Assembly (NCBI GenBank): GCA_009733575.1
Contig: ML769531.1
Coordinates: 62,001-126,000, forward strand
Direction: 5' to 3'
DNA from: Gymnopus androsaceus JB14
Lineage: Eukaryota; Basidiomycota; Agaricomycetes; Agaricales; Omphalotaceae
Length of the DNA stretch: 64,000 nt
Numbering within the stretch: position 1 is the stretch's first letter; each line of letters starts with the position of its first letter. The position numbers and the translations under genes are program-made. Positions 1 through 12,519 of the stretch are shown here, piece after piece. The notes beneath the pieces are model-generated. The model had not been told where the DNA came from. It did no database searches and saw nothing but the letters and a program-made list of their open reading frames with translations.

Positions 1-702
1 TGTATCAACGACGTATACGCGTTCACGGGTCCAGATAGTTACCCTTATCCTGCGACCGGAGACGGAGACGGAGAACGCAAGGAAAGAGCAGCGCGGTACA
101 TGCAGGAGATGAAACGCGTCGCTCGAAAGCTCGCAGTTCCTGTTGTGCTGATGCATTCGAGAGGGGATGCTGGCATGAACAAGGATTATTCTGCGTATGC
201 GTACGGGGACGGGGATGGGGATGCTTCCGTCATCGAAGGTGTGCGTGTGGAGTTGGGAATGAAGGTAGGATGAGATTGTCAAGGGAAAGGGAGGTGTGAG
301 GAGGTGGAGTGTTATTGTTGATCCTGGGATTGGGTTTAGTAAGACTGTTGAGGGTAATTTGGAGCTTTTGAGAGAAGGAGCGGGTGTGACTGTGGATATA
401 CCTATCGGTAGAGGTGAGTCGGTATCATTCTTTCGTTCCATCTCTAATCCTTCTGTGCAGGTCCTTCTCGTAAGAGGAACCCGCTTGCGGGGTATCCACA
501 GCTAATCGGGACGTCGAGAAAGTCTTTCCTTGGTGCGATTCTGTCTAAAGAACGGGGAAAGGCGACTCAAGCGAAGGAAAGAAGTTGGGCGACTGCGGCG
601 GCGGTTACTTGTGCGGTACAGCAAGGTGCATTGGTGCTTAGAGTTCATGATACTCATGAAATGGCGGATGTACTAGCTATCGCTGATGCTCTTTGGCGAT
701 GA
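1..702 (+). CDS. FOL1: Folic acid synthesis protein, dihydropteroate synthase part (5' end outside window)
   Basis: This is the C-terminal part of the fungal trifunctional folate protein (DHNA aldolase/HPPK/DHPS). DHPS condenses p-aminobenzoate with hydroxymethyl-dihydropterin diphosphate and is the sulfonamide target. Seen: PVVLMHSRGD, then VIVDPGIGFSKT followed by NLELLRE, then GTSRKSFLG and LRVHDTHEM near the end, all DHPS hallmarks in the right order. An intron at 414-460 (GTGAGT...TGCAG) joins IPIGRG to PSRKRNPLAGYPQLIG. Stop TGA at 700-702. Oddity: the first segment (codons from base 1) and the DPGIGF segment are in different frames; one extra base near 265-268 would explain it, because protein similarity runs straight across. 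This may be a sequence error or a real lesion. The aldolase and HPPK parts lie upstream of the window. Confidence 0.88.
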
Positions 703-767
703 GCAAAGCAGGTTTAGTGGATACAAAGATACAAGCATGTAGCATAGTTAGTTTACATTCAATAGTG

Positions 768-2171
768 TTACAGTGGTCCCTCCATTATAGCCTTGAGAGC
801 AGGGGCAGTAATTTTTCTCGTTGCTTGAGGATTCTGAGTGTATACCCTCACTCGAAGCTGCCCAGGCACATTATCCAAAGTCCCAGCCGCAAACTTCTTA
901 TGCTTCTTCACCTCCAAAATCGCATCCTTCTCCAACCCGTCCCATAATCGTTCTGCCAGAACGTCAAAATCAAACCCATCAGATGGCGGCGAGTCGGTTC
1001 GCACCATCCAAGCCATCTCCCGCTTGCGTTTTCCTTTGGTTGCTCCTCGATATGCAGTTAGCACGCCGAGGATGTGTAGACCTCTTTCCTTCATCCATGC
1101 CTCGCCTTCAGTTTCTAGCTTTCCATCCAAAGCCCATTGTTTTAGTCTGACGGGTACAGTGGATAGACCAGCTCGGATAGTAGGCTTATCTGCATGCCAT
1201 GGAAGGACGAATTCATACTCTTTGTAGTCTCTACGAAGAAGATCTCGAGGTCCCAGATGGGATACATCGTTCTTCATCGTAGAAAGCTCTTCCGAAAGAC
1301 TTTTGATAGCCTCTATCTCGAAAAGTGAGTTGGGACCGCTGGAATTGGTACTAGATGCCTCAAGCACGTTCACGGGAGGTAAAGACGAAGCAAGTGTGGA
1401 TTTGGGAGCGAGGAAAGCGGCTGCTTTTCGATCGACATCGATGGCTTTGCCGCCTGGCTTGAGACCGTCCGTGTCGATGAGTATGGCGGAAAGTAAGAGT
1501 GTGGCTAGCTCCGGAGGGAGCTCAGCGATGTCGAATAGGGATGCAATATGAGATGCACAACTCCCTGCGGGTGATACGATACGTGGTTCTGCGGTATCGG
1601 TATAAAGTCCCTCGTCTGCGTGATGATCGACGATGGCGACTACTGAAGGTGGCTCTGCGGGAGTGAATGTGGATGCGAGACGGTTGTGATCCACGAGGGC
1701 AAAGCGGGAAGATGGGAAAGGTTTGAATTCGGCTAGATCTGTAACGAAGAGTAGCTGGTCTTTCGGTTGCGAGAGACCTGCAAGGTGTAAAGCATGGAGG
1801 TTCTCTGCCCTCAGATCAAGATCTTCTCGGCCCATCTGCAGCAGGGATATGGTTGGCTGTTCGAGCACTTTTGTGCGTAGCCAAGCAAAGGCAATAGAGC
1901 TGGCGATAGTGTCAAGATCTGTAATAAGTCAGTAGATTGCCATAGTTCGAATAGCGAATGCAGTACCTCCTGCTTCATTGCCCATCACCACAGTCCATTC
2001 CTCAGCTTTTCCATCATTACTTTGAACGTCCTGGAGGTACTTGGCCTTTGAGGAAGACACAAAGTCGGCCAAAACTGAGGAACCTAGTGCTACAGAATGA
2101 CGTTGAGGTCTATAAAACCTCACAAAGGTGAATGTGGAGAGCCTACGCATATGGTTTAAAATTTCGTTCAT
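768..2171 (-). CDS. PPX1: Exopolyphosphatase (DHH/DHHA2 family)
   Basis: Hydrolyses terminal phosphates of inorganic polyphosphate; yeast Ppx1 is the reference for the family. Two exons: 2171-1967 and 1918-768, intron 1919-1966. Splicing gives GNEAGDLDTIASSIAFAW, the N-terminal metal-binding motif of the family. Further on come LVDHN, the DHH motif in AIVDHHADEGLYT, and LLSAILIDTDGLKPGG, followed by a DHHA2-type C-terminal domain. About 451 residues, somewhat longer than yeast Ppx1 (397). The residues after the first ATG (MNEILNHMRRLSTFTFVRFY) are basic and could be a weak mitochondrial presequence; this is inference. It ends tail-to-tail with FOL1, 65 bp apart. Confidence 0.9.
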
Positions 2172-2316
2172 TGTGATAGCAGTTAGGTGGATTACCAGTA
2201 CAAGCCAGTGACCAGAGGGAACAGAAGAAGGTAGCGGCCCCAGTATATCAGCGAGGCTCGCGAGGCTCGCATTTGGAAAGGTACAAATTAGCTAATCATC
2301 TTCCTTGCGTTCTCCC

Positions 2317-3450
2317 ATGTCGCTCTCCTCTGCTTTGGAAACTCTGGCCAATTACCGCACACATAATACTCGAGCATCTCAGGATATCGTAGAAAAAGGC
2401 AGATTATTGCTCAAATCCAATGTAGCATCGAAAATGGGTGATGATGGTACGCGCGCGTTTCTCATTTCTTGCTTGACGCGTCTGACTGACTGACGGTAGC
2501 ATGGGCTTTCCTGGAGCAATTGGCTTTGGCTTCAGTTGATATAGCCAGATACGACGTTGCAGATGTATGTCCCCAGCGGCATGGCCTTTTCGACTTGTCC
2601 TTGACGTTGACCAAGATGTATTGATTGTCAGGAATGTCTGCGACAATTATTAGCCAAATTTCCCGAGTCTCCTCGGGTTGATGTTCTTTCGGGCATTCGG
2701 ATGGAAGCTACGGAACCACCAGAAGTCGTGCTCAAATTCTATGATCAACTTTTAGAAGCAGACTCGTCGAATGCTGTGAGTTTGGTTTTCGAATGTTTAT
2801 TATCTGTTCCTAACTTGTTCGTTCAGGCCATATACAAGCGACGAATCTCTGTACTTGTAAGGATGGGCAAAACCGAACAAGCCGTCTCAGAGCTTTGCGA
2901 ATATCTCGACACATTCTATTCTGACGTGGAAGGCTGGGTCGAGCTTGCAGAATTGTATAGCTCATGCAATCAGTATGCTATCCCAATTACTGCTTCGAGG
3001 ATCTTCTGACTGTTCACTAGATATACGTCTGCTCTACAAGCATTATCTCATGCCTTATTATTGGCACCTCAAAATCCCTTCTACGTCTTGCAATTCGCTG
3101 AAACAGCTTACACTGCTGAAGACATACCGCTTGCGATAAAAATGTTCATGCTAACTATAGACATTGCGGACAGGCATGCTTCTGAGGAGTCAATACCTTC
3201 AGGTGCTAGCGTCAGGGCATGGTATGGCGTTAAACTGGTGAGTAAAACATAACACGTATGCTTGTCTGATGCTCAGTCCCATCTGTAGTGTTGTCGTGCG
3301 CTCTCCGAGAGATCCTCTCTGTCTTCACCATCTGACACTCCGCTCCCGAAGAACCTGAATCTTTTGGACGAACTAGCGACAGAGAGAGTGCTGACGGCTT
3401 ATTCAGCGGCGACTGGGAAGGGGGAGCGGCTGGACGAGAGCTTGTGCTAG
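2317..3450 (+). CDS. EMC2: ER membrane protein complex subunit 2 (TPR protein)
   Basis: EMC2 is the cytosolic TPR scaffold of the ER membrane complex, which inserts tail-anchored and multipass proteins. Start ATG 2317 (MSLSSALETL). Introns by eye: 2447-2499, 2565-2631, 2776-2826, 2973-3020, and one after VKL near 3240-3288. The spliced protein reads through helical repeats: LLAKFPESPRV, VLKFYDQLLEADSSNA, AIYKRRISVLVRMGK, ELCEYLDTFYSDVEGWVELAELY, ALSHALLLAPQNPFYVLQFAE. These match the EMC2/TTC35 family in order and spacing. Stop TAG 3448-3450. It lies head-to-head with PPX1 with only about 145 bp between the two ATGs, so the promoter region is shared. Confidence 0.9.
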
Positions 3451-4605
3451 GTTGGATGGGTCCTTCTGACCGGTCGGGTGGTAGTGTTCATTTTATTCGT
3501 TAGCTTTTTAAAACTGGGAGAGGTGAAGTTATTAATTATCAGGAAGCTTGTACGGTTTAGGATTCACTTTTAATAGATCCAGCATGTCTGCAAAGCTGTC
3601 TACGAGAAATGAAAACTTGCTGCTGATTGATTAATTTACCTGGATCGGGACGCGTAAGACTTGCTTTGACCGAGATAATTGAAGGAACCGGAATCGGCTA
3701 GTTAACATATAGGAGTTGCCAAGTTCCAATTAACGGCAGGCAATTAACGTCAGGTTCCGCTCATGTTAAGACCATGCCGCGTAATAAAACCTTCCTTCCT
3801 TCCTACTCATGAAGGACTTACGAAGGGTCCATTCCGGTCCGTAGGTGTGTATTTGGATTCAGAGGATGGTGAAAAGCTGTGAAGCTTGGATTCGAGAATG
3901 CTTTAGCGCGCACGATTGAACCTTTCCAAATGGATCTTCCCCGAGAGGATGCCTCAGAGATTCTTCTTTCTACAAGTGCAGAGTTCGTACCAGCTGCGCC
4001 GGCGGCATAAACGCCACAATGGATGGCTTGCTCGATAAGTTGCACAGACAGCATGATCGAGCTACACCCGGCGCCGTACAGTTCAGCCTTTCGAACGAGC
4101 AAGTGGTACCGCGCTGTACCGCTGTCCATAGTGTACTTGGTTACTTGCTAGTACCTACGACTGTCGACTACTTTCGGGCGCAACTCGGGCGTTTCAAAGA
4201 GGCTATGTATACCAATCCTAACCTTTTCAAGACGCTGTCATTCAACTCGAACTTGAAGTATCTCCTTTCCTTGGTTTTGCCAAGTTTCGATCTCAAGCCC
4301 GGACTTTCCCTGCATCGAGTATTGACAGTGTAATAGTGTCGTTGCCTACAATGTATTTTCATTTTTCAGACCGCGAGGAACTGACTTTCTTGAGAGATTT
4401 CACAGGCCCAGGAAATTTATTTCGCAGACTCGTCACTCAGGGCAGACTGTTTCGACTCAGGGTTTGCTCCGGAAATTGCCTTGATGTGGGCGCTAAATGC
4501 CATCGGCGGCATCAGCCTCAAAGAGAGCACGAATCCACCCATCACATAAAAAGGAATGGAACTGTGGACTACTTCCAACTCGCTTCTTTGCAGACATTTT
4601 CCAAC
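3451..4605. other. Intergenic region EMC2 - G-alpha
   Basis: No gene could be supported. Open frames at 4019-4333 and 4336-4605 lack recognisable similarity; the second merely runs into the G-alpha first exon. The region probably holds the EMC2 3'UTR and the G-alpha promoter. Confidence 0.5.
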
Positions 4606-6621
4606 ATGGTATTCACCACCGATGACCCGACAGATCCTTTCCTACAGCTTCTACAGCCTCCCCACGATGAAACGCCCTCCCAAGCTACTGCTCGCTTAAA
4701 GCGCGAGACAGATGCTCAACGAATCAGTGATGAAATAGATGAAGAAATCAGCAAGTCTAAAGCTATTGCGAAACGAGATAGTGCAGTGGTCAAAGTTTTA
4801 TTGTTGGGTCAAGCGGAAAGCGGTGAGCGTCTCGAAACTTGCTTTGCTCGAAATTATTAGTGTCTTATACTGCTTAAAAATTGGAAGGAAAGAGCACCTG
4901 TTTAAAGAGTAGGTAACGGTTCCTGACCTGATTCAGTATCGCCATCAACTCTTATATTAATGAACTCACTGCAAAAGATTTTCGAATGCGATATGATCCT
5001 CAGGCCTGGGAGAAGGAAAGAAATGGCTGGCGAACTGTGGTCCAATTCAACATTGTTCGCTCCATTATCAACATTCTCTCCGTAATGGAGGCAGAACTCG
5101 GCGGCGAAACTCTAGGAGACGACGAATCTTCCATAAACGAGTCCATGAAATTCACCGACCTCCATCAACTTCTCTTGATAAGACTTGCGCCACTGCGTGG
5201 TGTAGAATCAAACTTGAAACACTGGCTAGGGGCTGGCGCAGAACCTCTACAGACTTCCTTGCCGATGGCCGCTACACCTTTCGAAGCCCCGGTTCATAAT
5301 CCTTCGTCTGAGAGCGCTAGGGAGTTTGCTGTACGCTGCTGGCATGATGTAGTGGATCCTGATGCTCGACAACCTGGGCAGTCTGGTCCTGACTTTGAGT
5401 CCACTACTATCACGCTGGCTAGTTGTAGGGACGATATGAGGACCTTGTGGGAAGATCGAAAGGTACAACTCGCACTTGCTCGACGGAAACTGAAATTACC
5501 AGACTCTGCTGGCTTGTGAGTCGTTCTGTCCTCTTTTTTTCTTTTCGTTTTTTTGAAACATGTCGATGACATTTGGCTTGTATTAGCTTTCTGAATGAAT
5601 TGGATCGCATTGCAACTCGTGAATACGTTGTGACTGATGATGATATTGTTCGGGCTCGTTTACGAACAGTCGGTCAGAACAACTCTTGTGTCAGCTCTCA
5701 AACAGCAATTCAATCGCTTTTCTACAGGTATACAAGAATACAAGCTGCGCTTCAAGGATGTACCGCTAGAGGCACCTAGTGAGCTCAGCTGCCTCCTTTT
5801 CAACTCGTCCTACAGGTCGCTCATCTAACTGGTTCTTTCAGCAATAGACGGAGCCTGGGAATGGCGAATATACGACGTAGGAGGTTGTCGGACAACGGTG
5901 AGTCCAGTGGATAACTTTGATCTTCCGTAACTGAATTATGCTTAGCGACATGCTTGGTTACCTTTCTTCGAGCAACATTTGCAAGCTATCATCTTTCTGT
6001 GTCCTATATCCTGCTTTGATGAACGCCTAGAGGAAGATCGTCGTGTCAACCGACTCGAAGACTCGACCGTTCTTTGGTATTCGATATGTGGTTCGAAACT
6101 TTTGGCCAAGTAATAACTCCTGCCCCTCCTTACCTCATCCACTCACTTGCGATTTTTAGAACCCAGCTTATTTGCTTCATGAACAAATGTGATTTATTAA
6201 AGTCAAAGCTCAAGAAAGGAGTGTCAATAAGTCAATATCTTACAAGCTACGGAGACAGGCCCAACGAGGTGGTGGACTTTGTAAAATGTGAGCGATCCAT
6301 CGATTCAGTCACTTGTACTGATGCCTTGTTCAATTGTAGATCTCAGAGAAAAGTTTAGAGTCATTCTCAAGGAGCGTTCACCTCAACCTCGTGCATCTTA
6401 CATTTACCCTACCACTGTCACAGTGAGTGTCTGAATTCTGAACTCTTTTGGCCAAATACTTATACGTCCCACTCTAGGACACCAAAGCTACAGCAAAAAC
6501 TCTTGAATCAGGTAAAGTGCCCAATATAGCGTGTAGAATGCTTGCGATATTTAACGACAATTCTCCTTCAGTCCGCGACGGAATTTTCCGCGAAAATCTC
6601 ATCAAAGCACAACTCATGTAA
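4606..6621 (+). CDS. Divergent heterotrimeric G-protein alpha subunit
   Basis: G-alpha subunits bind GTP and relay signals from heptahelical receptors. Start ATG 4606 (MVFTTDDPTDPF). Introns near 4820-4888, 4909-4977, 5517-5585 and several downstream give a continuous protein. Seen: P-loop GQAESGKST followed by CLKNF; helical domain with GFFLNELDRIA; switch I RARLRTVGIQEY, which keeps the catalytic Arg and Mg-binding Thr; switch II DVGGCRTTRHAW; guanine-specificity motif NKCD; and VTDTKAT in place of TCATDT. Stop TAA 6619-6621. Odd points: the switch II Gln that positions the hydrolytic water is Cys; there is no Gly2 for N-myristoylation; the C-terminus is IKAQLM with no cysteine; and the helical domain is enlarged. 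It belongs with the extra, fast-evolving G-alpha proteins of Agaricomycetes rather than the conserved subunits. Confidence 0.88.
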
Positions 6622-7250
6622 CCTGGATTAGGACACTTTTATCGACCCTTGACCCCTCCCTTCCGACGACCGAGAAACTAATGTTTCCTCACGTTTATAA
6701 AGAATTGCAGTCGCTGTATTACGGACTCTTTGTACATAAATAGATAGAACTAGCTCTGGTATTTGCTGTCGTTGTATCACGGACTCTTTTGTACATAGAT
6801 AAAACGAGCCTCTGATGTTGTTGTGATATCGTACCTCCCTACTTTTGCTATTCTGACTTGTAGCGGCTTAGCATACACGTGTAAACCAGATTCTGAATGG
6901 AAATATTGCTCGCGTGCGTTCCAGCATTGAATGCGAAAACAGAGCAGGTATTATTGATTGTCCCGGTGATATCTACTTGGATACACAGGTATGTATATGA
7001 TTATGTTACAGTTGGATATTACAGTCATCCCCAATCGATTGAATATCCGGGTTCTTCCAGGTGTTATCCAATTTTTTTGGTGTACACTGTACGAATTTCG
7101 GCATTTATCGATTGAATTCCGAGCTGTCTGGCAGTCGAGTAAAGAAAATTGCAAAAACAAGGAGAAAAGGGAGTGTGATAGGTCATTATAGGAAGACGAA
7201 GCGTTCCTTTGTTGAAGAATTCTCCACTCGTTGGGTGTCGTAAAGGAGAT
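6622..7250. other. Intergenic region G-alpha - aquaporin
   Basis: Convergent 3' ends. An imperfect direct repeat of about 60 bp (6712-6745 and 6766-6800, around 'cggactctttgtacata') lies just downstream of the G-alpha gene. No coding signal was seen. Confidence 0.45.
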
Positions 7251-8754
7251 TTAGACGATGTCGTCGTGTCTGCCCTCGAGCAAGACAGGATAAGTCGATC
7301 CGCTAAGAGAAGCAACCAATTTTCCTTAGTATTGATTCAGAAGACTTTCAAGAGCCAATGACTTACACTCGATTGACAAGACTTTCCTCTCCGATGAAGA
7401 TCAATGTATCGTATAACATCGTGCCAGTTAATCCACCAAGTATAGGGGCGAGGATGGGGCACCAAATCCAATATTGGCTGTTAAAAAGATATGTAAAAAC
7501 TAGGTTCCTAAAAACTTCCATGGTGAGAAGCTCACTTTCTAAAGGTATATACCTGAGATCCGTAGCCGACCATTGAAGTGAGGATACGAGGGCCAAGATC
7601 TCGTGCAGGATTTGCACCGAATCCTATTAGACTGGTTAGTCCGGAGAATGATATTATTGAATACGAGAACCAAATTTACCTGTGTCGATACCAAGACTTG
7701 CGGAGATACCAAGCAACAGGATGAAGAGGACGAGAGGAAGTAACCCATATGGTGGTGGCGAGTTTCGTTTATCCGTGGCGGCGAGTATGACAATGAGGAG
7801 AATGGCGGTGATCAAGAATTCGGAAAAGAATGCAGACACATTTGTTTCGAAGCCGGCCTTGTAAAAAAGCCTTCTCGTTAGTAAACTCATGTTATATGAA
7901 ACTCCAACTTACAGCAAAAGTACCAAAGTTACCAGCGGTAGCAAGAGTACGAACACCACGACCTCCCTCGACGATGTCGATGGCATGAAAGTAGTTCGCG
8001 TAGACAATAGCCGCGCCTACTATCCCTCCAAGTAGCTGGGCGAATATGAACACTGGCACCTAATCTATCAGTGAGCGAATCGCCTTAGAGTACAGGCAAT
8101 TACAATATAAGAACCTTGCGCCAGGGAAAGCCTCGGAAGACGGCCAAAGACAGGGTGACCTATACTTATCGTTATTATTCGCACTAGCTTAGGATCGAGA
8201 GAACGTACAGCAGGGTTAATATGTCCACCTGAGATACCAGCACTAACCCACACCGCAAGCGCGATACCTGGAAAAACCTGTTAATTAATGAACACGAACG
8301 ACTGCATATACGCACCTGCAGCCCATCCAAAACAGACTGAGGTATAGTCCTACTAGTTATGAGACAACGAAGAGATACTGAATGAATAACCGCAATACTT
8401 ACACCCTTGGGGGTCGCTGATACACCGGTATTGCTAGATAAATTGACTTGGCAATTCACACCACATCCAAAGATGACTAGAAGCATTACTCCTGCAAACT
8501 CCGCAGCGGGCTCCCGAATCTTTTGTCTGAGGCGCCATGTTCGTCAGCGGGCCTAACATAAAGAGAAAACCAAGATGTACTGACCGGATCCGGAACCACC
8601 CATTTTGTTCGATGAACATCATCTCTGGCTCCGGGACGTGATGGAACGTTTCCTTGGAGTGCGGAACGTTATTGAAGTTCTGCGGAGTAGATACGTCGCG
8701 GGGTATCATATGCTCTACAGATGAAGTAGGGCTGGAGGCTCTTGCATCAGGCAT
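7251..8754 (-). CDS. Aquaglyceroporin (MIP family), copy 1
   Basis: Membrane channel for water, glycerol or other small solutes. Start ATG 8754 (MPDARASSP), with an N-terminal cytoplasmic tail ending [17 protein letters not shown]. Then [19 protein letters not shown] (TM1), [10 protein letters not shown] (first NPA box), [65 protein letters not shown] (second NPA box) and a last TM segment [12 protein letters not shown]. At least seven introns, one within each loop region. The NPARD plus GPR motif is the glyceroporin type. The 3' end is uncertain: an in-frame stop at 7363-7365 overlaps a strong GTAAGT donor; splicing to an AG near 7279 would add a short tail ending at 7251. Confidence 0.87.
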
Positions 8755-9884
8755 CGTAAGGAATAGTGGGCCCGGCGGGCTGAACTAGGGGAAAGAAGAA
8801 AGAGAAGCGGCGTGTACAAGTGAGAAGAGCTGGTAGACCTGATTTCTTGAAGGTTTTCGAGGATTCGTTTTATAGAGGATTGGAGACCATTACGAACGGT
8901 TTCTACAAAGAACGTCTCCAAGTCTCTCATGCTTTTTCGCAGAAAAAAACGTGTTCGGGAAAAGCCAGCCATTAGTTGCTCAAGGAAGAACCTCCAACGA
9001 TAAAATGGTGACATGTGCGCAATCTACAACTCGAAAATTGGTTAAATTTCGTAGTATAAACGAGTTATTTGATATTTGAGGTGCTTCAGGTGATCATATC
9101 ATTGCAGAGAAAAGTAGCAGGAGCATCCAAGTAAGTTCAAATCGTTGGAGTGCGAAGAAAAAACGAAACTTCAGCAGAACGATGTGATTCGAGGAAGAAT
9201 GTTGATTTCCAAGAAAATATAGAGAGAAGTTTTATTTCTGTCCAGCCTACATCATGCACATGCAATGGCTCTCAATTTGTATAGATGAATCCTTGAATGC
9301 ATACTATTCGATGTTAAACCAACTGCTGTACTTGGCCGCGGGGCATCCCAGCCAATATAATCCATGGATCTGAGCTGCGGGCGCTCAAATATAGTAAACT
9401 CGTCGGAAGCGAACTTTCCACGTGGAGCTTAAAAACATCACGGATCGACGGCGATACGTATGTTGTTACACAGATCTAGAGAAGCACAGAGAGCGCGCTG
9501 AAGGAACAGCGGCCTACGATCACCTCAATTATTCCTTTCGGGGATTTGAGAAGCACTGCAGCGTTATTACTTGCCTGTACAAGTGGTATGTATCCGAGAC
9601 GTTTGGGTGTACCACATCAGTGTATGCATTCAGATTTCAACCACGGGTAAATCTAAGGTACATAGAAGTGCAGAAGCTCAGGAACTAAGAAAGTACATAT
9701 AATTGGAAAGAAATGTCTTTGGTATTTAGGAAGCAGTTACTATGCGTCCTGATAGCAAAACGACGAGTAAGTATTAGCCAGAGAAATTCTTGCAGGCGAC
9801 TCTGTTAATTTGACAGGTTTAAGATTAGTTTTGCAACGAAGAAAAGCGAACGGATGCGCTGCACGATCATCGCAGAAAGCGATA
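8755..9884. other. Intergenic spacer between the two aquaporin genes
   Basis: Upstream region of aquaporin 1 and downstream of aquaporin 2. The only long frame (9422-9688) resembles nothing known. No repeat or RNA gene was recognised. Confidence 0.45.
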
Positions 9885-11306
9885 TTAAACAGTGCAACTG
9901 CCATTGGAACCATTCGGCCTCTTCCGAATAAATCTAGAAACTCCAGTTAATTAAACACGCGCAGTATGATTCGAGGAAACAGAGTTGAACTAACGCGTTC
10001 CTGGTAATACGGCTATTGTCGTTGGATAATAGAATTTCGTAAAAGAGGGCACCTATAAGGCCTCCGAGTACGGAAGCCATCACACCTCCCCACAGCCAAT
10101 ATTGGCTAGATGAATCATGGAGCTAATCAGTATCCAAATCTGATGCAAGTGATAGTGAAACATACTTCCTGAAAGAGTATACAGCTCCACCATAGCCAAC
10201 CATCGATGTGAGTAGGCGGGGCCCCAAGTCTCGAGCAGGATTAACGGCGAAACCTACTGTGGAACATTGAGAACGAGCTTTGCTACCACGCAAGAGGAGC
10301 ATATACCTGTTTCCATCCCTAAACACAACGCGATTCCAAGTAATACGACAAAGAGCATAACGGGTACGAGATTACTAGGAATTGCATTCATTGGGTCGGT
10401 CGCAGTAAACACGATGAATACCAGGATAGCGGTGCCCAGGAATTCGGAGAAGAACGCTGAAACATTGGTCATATAATCGAGCTTCGTATAGAGTAGATGT
10501 GTCAGTATAACTGCAAGGTCAGCAACAAAGATTCGACTCACTGGATAAGTACCAAAGTTGCCTGCAGTAGTAAGAGTACGGACCCCACGACCTTCAACAA
10601 TGTCGATTGCGTGAAAGTAGTTCGCATATACAATTGCAGCCCCAATTAGCCCTCCCATTAACTGAGAAAATATGTACCCTGCGCATACATTAGCTCCCAA
10701 TTAATGGTCAGAATGTCCGTGGTGCACAAAACTTGCCTGGGACACGACGCCAAGGGAACCCTCGATATGTGGCCAAAGCAATGGTAACCTGCGAGATCAC
10801 CATGAGTCTTACAACATACGAACTTCGATCCAAACATACCGCCGGATTAATATGGCCTCCAGATATCTTAGCACTGACCCAGACACCGAGACTGATACCT
10901 GATAACACGGTGTCCAAATGAAAAAGGATTCTTGTTACTTGACGTGAACTTCGCTTACCCACTGCAAAACCAAATCCAACCGAGGTATAGTTCCCTTTGG
11001 GAGCAGAAGATACCTTGGAATCACTTGATAAATTGACTTGGCAATTTGCTGCAGTACCGAAAATCACGAGAAGCATTGTTCCAATGAATTCAGCTAAGTA
11101 GACTTGCAGATGTTGTCTGAAGACAGATTAGCCAAGGTGGACGCATGCTTTGTACAGAGCAGGCACTAGTACCTATACCGTCCAAGTCTTGTGAGCTCTG
11201 GTGTTTGCGCTTGCACAACATCTGGCTGATGATGCTCATGATGTGAGAAGGTAGGAGCATCCTTGGTTGTTGTGGTCGGGGAATTTGTCGTTGTTGGAGT
11301 ATCCAT
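9885..11306 (-). CDS. Aquaglyceroporin (MIP family), copy 2
   Basis: Paralogue of the gene at 7251-8754, same strand, about 1.1 kb away. Start ATG 11306 gives a Thr-rich tail ([14 protein letters not shown]). Then [19 protein letters not shown] (TM1), [84 protein letters not shown] and a last helix [15 protein letters not shown]. The loop sequence [13 protein letters not shown] is shared with copy 1. The tail after [11 protein letters not shown] may splice at GTTAGT to a basic end closing with TAA at 9885; without that splice a stop occurs near 9951. Six or more introns in positions similar to copy 1 show DNA-level tandem duplication. Confidence 0.87.
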
Positions 11307-12519
11307 TGGCGAAAAGCTAGCAGTGAAAGAAAAATGGCGGTCAACCCTAAGACCTTGCAGTATATATATCATGTCGTTCTGCAAAAAGCTTTGGGTCGAA
11401 GCTTACCGAAGAGTGATAACTGAGAGCCAATGGGCTGGGACGCGCAGTTTGCCATCCTGCGGTACGTCATGCTCATTCTCCGGCGAGATAGAGAGTTGTA
11501 TCGCGCTCGTAAAAGAATATCCCTACTCCAAATCGAATCGCGTTGAAAAGTGTAAGGTTTGAACGTTTGAAGCCAACGTCGCATACGATATAATGACGTT
11601 TCCCGAATCGGCCAGGTTCCTGCGCTGCTGTGACGGAAGAAAGAACTTTAGATCCGGTCAGACCCACCTAGAACATCATTTTACATTACAAGACGTCAAG
11701 TTGCTGCAGTCCCACTCCAGAGTCAAAAGTCGTACTTACAACAGCCGACATTGTCACGTGTGCCTTCCGCCATCGCCTGTAGCTGAGCCTGAAACTTTTG
11801 GCTCAAACTTTCAGTGGAGGGGTTGGATGATCCGGAAGATATACCTGAGGAGACTTAAGGCTGATCGCATATACTACTTGAGCTTAACAGATCAGAGCAC
11901 ACGATGCAGCGAGGTAGCGTCACCTCCGACAGCCTCCGATCCTGAGAGCACAACACAACAGACCGGGAGGTGTGCCATGGAAAGCGATCGCAACGTCAGC
12001 CTCATCCATGTTTTCTTGGCTTTCACCTTGCTTCTCAATGCGCCTTCAAAACGCAACGACAAATTGATTCGGGAGCTTGACAGTTGATGCTGTTAAAATT
12101 ACTTCGAACTCATACTTAGATGTGAACGTTCTGGAGCGAACGAAAAATCAAAAATTCCCTCAACCATTGGCTGAGTATTACGAGAGAAGAAGGATCTTAT
12201 CAAAATGCTATCTTCTTCCAGTCACCCCAGCCAAACCAAGGAAAAGATTTGTTACAACCGCCAAATTTCAATCGCAGTCGCCACTTGGTATAGAATCTTA
12301 AAACTGCCAAGATATCTAACAGTAGAATTTTTTTTGTGCTGCACCATAGTCGAGACGCCAACCTCCTGCGAAAATATCACATGAATGATGACTTCGAAAG
12401 CATCTCATAAAAATGGCTTTGACTTGTGAGAAGCGAGGGATTACTGACGTCATTGATGAGCACGTCAAAGCGCGGCTTCGAGTTTGCAATTTGCTTCCTG
12501 ACCATCCTGACCATCACTT
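11307..12519. other. Intergenic region with unsupported open frames
   Basis: Divergent promoter space between aquaporin 2 and the membrane-protein gene. A frame at 11593-12087 encodes 164 residues without recognisable motif or clean splice context, and I do not call it a gene. Confidence 0.4.

Noticed and set aside
838..1551. Several plus-strand open frames over PPX1
   Set aside because: They are antisense shadows of the exopolyphosphatase gene.
11593..12087. 164-residue frame as a gene
   Set aside because: No recognisable motif, no splice context, and atypical composition for the neighbouring genes.
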